64,000 nucleotides of DNA from Lucinisca nassula (lineage: Eukaryota; Mollusca; Bivalvia; Lucinida; Lucinidae): the NCBI GenBank assembly GCA_963580285.1, contig OY757011.1, positions 96,827,650 through 96,891,649 of the forward strand. The letters are read 5' to 3'. Shown one piece after another: positions 56,118-64,000 of this stretch. The position numbers and the translations under genes were made by a program. Position 1 is the first letter of the stretch; each line of letters opens with the position of its first letter. Under the pieces are notes generated by a model. The model was not told the origin of the DNA. It saw only the letters and a list, made by a program, of their open reading frames with translations, and did not search any database.

Positions 56118-57454
56118 GGTGGCACTACAGTAAAAAAAAAACCCTTACTCACAATGTAAATTGGGGCATATTCCATGTTCTACCACATTTCAGCAAGTCT
56201 AATGCTTCCATTATGAGGCATATAATTTGACAGGCTGACCATTTACCTTCCAGAAGCAGCTAAAAAATATGGGTGCTGTGCGGCATATTTTGGCCTTTTT
56301 GGCAGCCAGTGTCAACAAACCCATACCGCAGCGAATAAATCCAGGCATTTCCAGTGGCCAGTCAGCACAATTTTCTGGTTCAATTTAAATCAGCTGCATT
56401 TTACAATAGCAAATACCTACTAATATTTCTTCTAATAAACAATTAAACTTCTCAGAAAAATAATGGCTTAGCACAAAATCCAATCAGAAGCAGCAGAATA
56501 TTCAATTCTGTACTGAAAGCTCTCCCCAAAGCAATTGCAGCTTTCATAAAGACCAATTATTTACTGTAGTGCAACCTATACCAAACCTATCTAATTATAT
56601 AGTCATGCATAATTAATGTTCAGTGACAAAGAATCTTTAAACTTTGCGAAAAAGTTATTGCTTCCAGATTCTACGATGAAAGCCGGACATACCATGTTTT
56701 GTGAAAAAGCGCAAAGTTTACCTCTTTCCAGAATGGAACCCAGAAACCGGCTTGCATCAGTGCTTCTTCTCAGATGTCTTTGGAATACTTTAATCCTAAA
56801 TGCACTAAATCATGTCCTATTAGCACCCATGCTAGAAATTTTGGCTGTTCTCACACCTATACCCCCTAATTTCAGTAAAAATTGGCATTTTGAGGATATT
56901 TTGGGGACAAAACTTTGAGAAAATGATTATAAATGCCTTAATGACATGAGAAATGGCTGAATATATCTATTCAAATCTTGTAACATGAACCCAACCAATA
57001 AGAACTTACAATGGCTGAGAAAACTCATTGCGATATTGCAGCAGGCTGTTCGGAGAGACAATTTTGAAATTTTGCATTGGCTTGAGATCCTTGCCTAATG
57101 CCAAGTAACCTCAGTGTTATATTCAATATGGAGTATTTTCTTTTTCTTGTGTTCCTGTTTATACTTATACTTCAAGTCTGCTTTCAAAACAGACCAATGA
57201 CAACTGATTTACATGGCTTTGAAGTACCCCCCCCCCTCCCTCCAATTACATGGAACAGAAGCAAAAACTAATAAAATACACCCAGTTAGTCCTTCACTAG
57301 CACTAAACTTACAATTTGTACAGTTTCTGTGACAAAATACATGCCAGGAAGATCCAGTTTAAGATACAGAATTGGAGGGAACCTATTATTTGTGAAAATA
57401 TTATGTAATGAATGAAAACATTAGAGAGGAGCTGATTTTTCTACTTTCGGTTTA
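56118..57454 (+). repeat. Satellite unit 19
   Basis: Near consensus; poly-C 10. Confidence 0.95.
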
Positions 57455-58793
57455 GGTGGCACTACAGTAAAAAAAAACCCTTACTCACAATGTAAATTGG
57501 GGCATATTCCATGTTCTACCACATTTCAGCAAGTCTAATGCTTCCATTATGAGGCATATAATTTGACAGGCTGACCATTTACCTTCCAGAAGCAGCTAAA
57601 AAATATGGGTGCTGTGCGGCATATTTTGGCCTTTTTGGCAGCCAGTGTCAACAAACCCATACCGCAGCGAATAAATCCAGGCATTTCCAGTGGCCAGTCA
57701 GCACAATTTTCTGGTTCAATTTAAATCAGCTGCATTTTACAATAGCAAATACCTACTAATATTTCTTCTAATAAACAATTAAACTTCTCAGAAAAATAAT
57801 GGCTTAGCACAAAATCCAATCAGAAGCAGCAGAATATTCAATTCTGTACTGAAAGCTCTCCCCAAAGCAATTGCAGCTTTCATAAAGACCAATTATTTAC
57901 TGTAGTGCAACCTATACCAAACCTATCTAATTATATAGTCATGCATAATTAATGTTCAGTGACAAAGAATCTTTAAACTTTGCGAAAAAGTTATTGCTTC
58001 CAGATTCTACGATGAAAGCCGGACATACCATGTTTTGTGAAAAAGCGCAAAGTTTACCTCTTTCCAGAATGGAACCCAGAAACCGGCTTGCATCAGTGCT
58101 TCTTCTCAGATGTCTTTGGAATACTTTAATCCTAAATGCACTAAATCATGTCCTATTAGCACCCATGCTAGAAATTTTGGCTGTTCTCACACCTATACCC
58201 CCTAATTTCAGTAAAAATTGGCATTTTGAGGATATTTTGGGGACAAAACTTTGAGAAAATGATTATAAATGCCTTAATGACATGAGAAATGGCTGAATAT
58301 ATCTATTCAAATCTTGTAACATGAACCCAACCAATAAGAACTTACAATGGCTGAGAAAACTCATTGCGATATTGCAGCAGGCTGTTCGGAGAGACAATTT
58401 TGAAATTTTGCATTGGCTTGAGATCCTTGCCTAATGCCAAGTAACCTCAGTGTTATATTCAATATGGAGTATTTTCTTTTTCTTGTGTTCCTGTTTATAC
58501 TTATACTTCAAGTCTGCTTTCAAAACAGACCAATGACAACTGATTTACATGGCTTTGAAGTACCCCCCCCCCCCCTCCCTCCAATTACATGGAACAGAAG
58601 CAAAAACTAATAAAATACACCCAGTTAGTCCTTCACTAGCACTAAACTTACAATTTGTACAGTTTCTGTGACAAAATACATGCCAGGAAGATCCAGTTTA
58701 AGATACAGAATTGGAGGGAACCTATTATTTGTGAAAATATTATGTAATGAATGAAAACATTAGAGAGGAGCTGATTTTTCTACTTTCGGTTTA
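57455..58793 (+). repeat. Satellite unit 20
   Basis: Near consensus; poly-C 13. Confidence 0.95.
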
Positions 58794-60129
58794 GGTGGCA
58801 CTACAGTAAAAAAAAAACCTTACTCACAATGTAAATTGGGGCATATTCCATGTTCTACCACATTTCAGCAAGTCTAATGCTTCCATTATGAGGCATATAA
58901 TTTGACAGGCTGACCATTTACCTTCCAGAAGCAGCTAAAAAATATGGGTGCTGTGCGGCATATTTTGGCCTTTTTGGCAGCCAGTGTCAACAAACCCATA
59001 CCGCAGCGAATAAATCCAGGCATTTCCAGTGGCCAGTCAGCACAATTTTCTGGTTCAATTTAAATCAGCTGCATTTTACAATAGCAAATACCTACTAATA
59101 TTTCTTCTAATAAACAATTAAACTTCTCAGAAAAATAATGGCTTAGCACAAAATCCAATCAGAAGCAGCAGAATATTCAATTCTGTACTGAAAGCTCTCC
59201 CCAAAGCAATTGCAGCTTTCATAAAGACCAATTATTTACTGTAGTGCAACCTATACCAAACCTATCTAATTATATAGTCATGCATAATTAATGTTCAGTG
59301 ACAAAGAATCTTTAAACTTTGCGAAAAAGTTATTGCTTCCAGATTCTACGATGAAAGCCGGACATACCATGTTTTGTGAAAAAGCGCAAAGTTTACCTCT
59401 TTCCAGAATGGAACCCAGAAACCGGCTTGCATCAGTGCTTCTTCTCAGATGTCTTTGGAATACTTTAATCCTAAATGCACTAAATCATGTCCTATTAGCA
59501 CCCATGCTAGAAATTTTGGCTGTTCTCACACCTATACCCCCTAATTTCAGTAAAAATTGGCATTTTGAGGATATTTTGGGGACAAAACTTTGAGAAAATG
59601 ATTATAAATGCCTTAATGACATGAGAAATGGCTGAATATATCTATTCAAATCTTGTAACATGAACCCAACCAATAAGAACTTACAATGGCTGAGAAAACT
59701 CATTGCGATTTTGCAGCAGGCTGTTCGGAGAGACAATTTTGAAATTTTGCATTGGCTTGAGATCCTTGCCTAATGCCAAGTAACCTCAGTGTTATATTCA
59801 ATATGGAGTATTTTCTTTTTCTTGTGTTCCTGTTTATACTTATACTTCAAGTCTGCTTTCAAAACAGACCAATGACAACTGATTTACATGGCTTTGAAGT
59901 ACCCCCCCCCCTCCCTCCAATTACATGGAACAGAAGCAAAAACTAATAAAATACACCCAGTTAGTCCTTCACTAGCACTAAACTTACAATTTGTACAGTT
60001 TCTGTGACAAAATACATGCCAGGAAGATCCAGTTTAAGATACAGAATTGGAGGGAAACTATTATTTGTGAAAATATTATGTAATGAATGAAAACATTAGA
60101 GAGGAGCTGATTTTTCTACTTTCGGTTTA
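58794..60129 (+). repeat. Satellite unit 21
   Basis: Private 'attgcgattttgcag' and 'agggaaactatt'. Poly-C 10. Confidence 0.95.
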
Positions 60130-61466
60130 GGTGGCACTACAGTAAAAAACAAACCTTACTCACAATGTAAATTGGGGCATATTCCATGTTCTACCACATT
60201 TCAGCAAGTCTAATGCTTCCATTATGAGGCATATAATTTGACAGGCTGACCATTTACCTTCCAGAAGCAGCTAAAAAATATGGGTGCTGTGCGGCATATT
60301 TTGGCCTTTTTGGCAGCCAGTGTCAACAAACCCATACCGCAGCGAATAAATCCAGGCATTTCCAGTGGCCAGTCAGCACAATTTTCTGGTTCAATTTAAA
60401 TCAGCTGCATTTTACAATAGCAAATACCTACTAATATTTCTTCTAATAAACAATTAAACTTCTCAGAAAAATAATGGCTTAGCACAAAATCCAATCAGAA
60501 GCAGCAGAATATTCAATTCTGTACTGAAAGCTCTCCCCAAAGCAATTGCAGCTTTCATAAAGACCAATTATTTACTGTAGTGCAACCTATACCAAACCTA
60601 TCTAATTATATAGTCATGCATAATTAATGTTCAGTGACAAAGAATCTTTAAACTTTGCGAAAAAGTTATTGCTTCCAGATTCTACGATGAAAGCCGGACA
60701 TACCATGTTTTGTGAAAAAGGGCAAAGTTTACCTCTTTCCAGAATGGAACCCAGAAACCGGCTTGCATCAGTGCTTCTTCTCAGATGTCTTTGGAATACT
60801 TTAATCCTAAATGCACTAAATCATGTCCTATTAGCACCCATGCTAGAAATTTTGGCTGTTCTCACACCTATACCCCCTAATTTCAGTAAAAATTGGCATT
60901 TTGAGGATATTTTGGGGACAAAACTTTGAGAAAATGATTATAAATGCCTTAATGACATGAGAAATGGCTGAATATATCTATTCAAATCTTGTAACATGAA
61001 CCCAACCAATAAGAACTTACAATGGCTGAGAAAACTCATTGCGATATTGCAGCAGGCTGTTCGGAGAGACAATTTTGAAATTTTGCATTGGCTTGAGATC
61101 CTTGCCTAATGCCAAGTAACCTCAGTGTTATATTCAATATGGAGTATTTTCTTTTTCTTGTGTTCCTGTTTATACTTATACTTCAAGTCTGCTTTCAAAA
61201 CAGACCAATGACAACTGATTTACATGGCTTTGAAGTACCCCCCCCCCCTCCCTCCAATTACATGGAACAGAAGCAAAAACTAATAAAATACACCCAGTTA
61301 GTCCTTCACTAGCACTAAACTTACAATTTGTACAGTTTCTGTGACAAAATACATGCCAGGAAGATCCAGTTTAAGATACAGAATTGGAGGGAACCTATTA
61401 TTTGTGAAAATATTATGTAATGAATGAAAACATTAGAGAGGAGCTGATTTTTCTACTTTCGGTTTA
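60130..61466 (+). repeat. Satellite unit 22
   Basis: Poly-A tract interrupted ('aaaaaacaaacc'); Ala-to-Gly in the 100-codon frame ('aagggcaaag'). Poly-C 11. Confidence 0.95.
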
Positions 61467-62805
61467 GGTGGCACTACAGTAAAAAAAAACCCTTACTCAC
61501 AATGTAAATTGGGGCATATTCCATGTTCTACCACATTTCAGCAAGTCTAATGCTTCCATTATGAGGCATATAATTTGACAGGCTGACCATTTACCTTCCA
61601 GAAGCAGCTAAAAAATATGGGTGCTGTGCGGCATATTTTGGCCTTTTTGGCAGCCAGTGTCAACAAACCCATACCGCAGCGAATAAATCCAGGCATTTCC
61701 AGTGGCCAGTCAGCACAATTTTCTGGTTCAATTTAAATCAGCTGCATTTTACAATAGCAAATACCTACTAATATTTCTTCTAATAAACAATTAAACTTCT
61801 CAGAAAAATAATGGCTTAGCACAAAATCCAATCAGAAGCAGCAGAATATTCAATTCTGTACTGAAAGCTCTCCCCAAAGCAATTGCAGCTTTCATAAAGA
61901 CCAATTATTTACTGTAGTGCAACCTATACCAAACCTATCTAATTATATAGTCATGCATAATTAATGTTCAGTGACAAAGAATCTTTAAACTTTGCGAAAA
62001 AGTTATTGCTTCCAGATTCTACGATGAAAGCCGGACATACCATGTTTTGTGAAAAAGCGCAAAGTTTACCTCTTTCCAGAATGGAACCCAGAAACCGGCT
62101 TGCATCAGTGCTTCTTCTCAGATGTCTTTGGAATACTTTAATCCTAAATGCACTAAATCATGTCCTATTAGCACCCATGCTAGAAATTTTGGCTGTTCTC
62201 ACACCTATACCCCCTAATTTCAGTAAAAATTGGCATTTTGAGGATATTTTGGGGACAAAACTTTGAGAAAATGATTATAAATGCCTTAATGACATGAGAA
62301 ATGGCTGAATATATCTATTCAAATCTTGTAACATGAACCCAACCAATAAGAACTTACAATGGCTGAGAAAACTCATTGCGATATTGCAGCAGGCTGTTCG
62401 GAGAGACAATTTTGAAATTTTGCATTGGCTTGAGATCCTTGCCTAATGCCAAGTAACCTCAGTGTTATATTCAATATGGAGTATTTTCTTTTTCTTGTGT
62501 TCCTGTTTATACTTATACTTCAAGTCTGCTTTCAAAACAGACCAATGACAACTGATTTACATGGCTTTGAAGTACCCCCCCCCCCCCTCCCTCCAATTAC
62601 ATGGAACAGAAGCAAAAACTAATAAAATACACCCAGTTAGTCCTTCACTAGCACTAAACTTACAATTTGTACAGTTTCTGTGACAAAATACATGCCAGGA
62701 AGATCCAGTTTAAGATACAGAATTGGAGGGAACCTATTATTTGTGAAAATATTATGTAATGAATGAAAACATTAGAGAGGAGCTGATTTTTCTACTTTCG
62801 GTTTA
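61467..62805 (+). repeat. Satellite unit 23
   Basis: Near consensus; poly-C 13. Confidence 0.95.
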
Positions 62806-64000
62806 GGTGGCACTACAGTAAAAAAAAAAACCTTACTCACAATGTAAATTGGGGCATATTCCATGTTCTACCACATTTCAGCAAGTCTAATGCTTCCATT
62901 ATGAGGCATATAATTTGACAGGCTGACCATTTACCTTCCAGAAGCAGCTAAAAAATATGGGTGCTGTGCGGCATATTTTGGCCTTTTTGGCAGCCAGTGT
63001 CAACAAACCCATACCGCAGCGAATAAATCCAGGCATTTCCAGTGGCCAGTCAGCACAATTTTCTGGTTCAATTTAAATCAGCTGCATTTTACAATAGCAA
63101 ATACCTACTAATATTTCTTCTAATAAACAATTAAACTTCTCAGAAAAATAATGGCTTAGCACAAAATCCAATCAGAAGCAGCAGAATATTCAATTCTGTA
63201 CTGAAAGCTCTCCCCAAAGCAATTGCAGCTTTCATAAAGACCAATTATTTACTGTAGTGCAACCTATACCAAACCTATCTAATTATATAGTCATGCATAA
63301 TTAATGTTCAGTGACAAAGAATCTTTAAACTTTGCGAAAAAGTTATTGCTTCCAGATTCTACGATGAAAGCCGGACATACCATGTTTTGTGAAAAAGCGC
63401 AAAGTTTACCTCTTTCCAGAATGGAACCCAGAAACCGGCTTGCATCAGTGCTTCTTCTCAGATGTCTTTGGAATACTTTAATCCTAAATGCACTAAATCA
63501 TGTCCTATTAGCACCCATGCTAGAAATTTTGGCTGTTCTCACACCTATACCCCCTAATTTCAGTAAAAATTGGCATTTTGAGGATATTTTGGGGACAAAA
63601 CTTTGAGAAAATGATTATAAATGCCTTAATGACATGAGAAATGGCTGAATATATCTATTCAAATCTTGTAACATGAACCCAACCAATAAGAACTTACAAT
63701 GGCTGAGAAAACTCATTGCGATATTGCAGCAGGCTGTTCGGAGAGACAATTTTGAAATTTTGCATTGGCTTGAGATCTTTGCCTAATGCCAAGTAACCTC
63801 AGTGTTATATTCAATATGGAGTATTTTCTTTTTCTTGTGTTCCTGTTTATACTTATACTTCAAGTCTGCTTTCAAAACAGACCAATGACAACTGATTTAC
63901 ATGGCTTTGAAGTACCCCCCCCCCCTCCCTCCAATTACATGGAACAGAAGCAAAAACTAATAAAATACACCCAGTTAGTCCTTCACTAGCACTAAACTTA
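62806..64000 (+). repeat. Satellite unit 24 (cut by window end)
   Basis: 1195 bp present. Private 'gagatctttgcc' (others 'gagatccttgcc'). Poly-C 11. The array evidently continues beyond the window. Confidence 0.95.

Larger units (their letters stand above)
31951..64000 (+). repeat. Satellite array, 24 units of about 1337 bp, right edge outside window
   Basis: Head-to-tail units begin 'ggtggcactacagt' and end 'actttcggttta'. The left boundary is sharp: the sequence before 31951 does not match the end of a unit. Units 3 and 5-23 are 1335-1341 bp; most length change is in a poly-C tract (7-15) and a poly-A tract. Unit 2 is shortened, unit 4 lengthened by a SINE, and unit 24 is cut by the window end. 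The unit is AT-rich and has no similarity to the TEs on its left. Function is unknown; large arrays of this kind occur in heterochromatin and near centromeres. Confidence 0.97.

Noticed and set aside
32449..63606. Family of 24 tandem genes for a 100-residue protein
   Set aside because: The DNA units are nearly identical throughout, the few changes are mostly amino-acid altering, and there is no recognised domain. Homogenised satellite explains the frame's persistence.

Overview
The window is repeat-dense, AT-rich eukaryotic DNA with no intact cellular protein-coding gene that I can support. Its tRNA-derived SINEs with (CAAA)n or (ACTC)n tails, its many hairpin-bearing MITEs and its tandem pieces containing runs such as 'tgaccttgacc' and 'ggacagacagac' look like a marine invertebrate genome. 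A bivalve mollusc is my best guess; this is an impression from repeat style, not a proof. A 200-base run of N marks an assembly gap at 9329-9528.

Region by region. 1-6.7 kb: interspersed repeats and a foldback-like element (1262-3428) whose inverted arms are arrays of a palindromic unit, TTATGGATATCCATAA. It carries a SINE nested inside another SINE. An uncharacterised open-frame remnant and a 140-bp palindrome follow. 7-20.8 kb: a field of short hairpin MITEs in at least two families (A and B, both near 260-290 bp), a second foldback-like element (13790-15942) with eight 14-17 bp units in each arm, and a tandem segmental duplication (18434-20831) whose two copies provide filled and empty sites for later insertions. 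21-26 kb: a TIR element (21058-25595) broken by a 5'-truncated non-LTR retrotransposon, whose reverse transcriptase frame is itself broken by about 2.2 kb of other repeats; an intact short relative of the TIR element lies at 25750-26016. 26-31.9 kb: more MITEs (one inserted inside another), a degenerate tandem repeat, tRNA-derived SINEs, and two related gene-like fragments in opposite orientation.

31951-64000: half of the window is one satellite array of 24 head-to-tail units of about 1337 bp, with its left edge captured and its right edge beyond the window. The outermost units are the most diverged or rearranged (86-bp deletion in unit 2, SINE insertion in unit 4), while inner units are nearly identical. 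Each unit carries a 100-codon open frame and a second frame whose end depends on a poly-C tract of 7-15 bases. I do not think either frame is shown to be a gene.

The elements do not form a pathway. The window records layered transposition, ectopic duplication and satellite homogenisation. The most unusual signals are a hairpin module shared by MITEs with different ends and showing compensated arm changes, the two foldback-like elements with symmetrical sub-repeat arms, and the satellite with its frame-switching poly-C tract.
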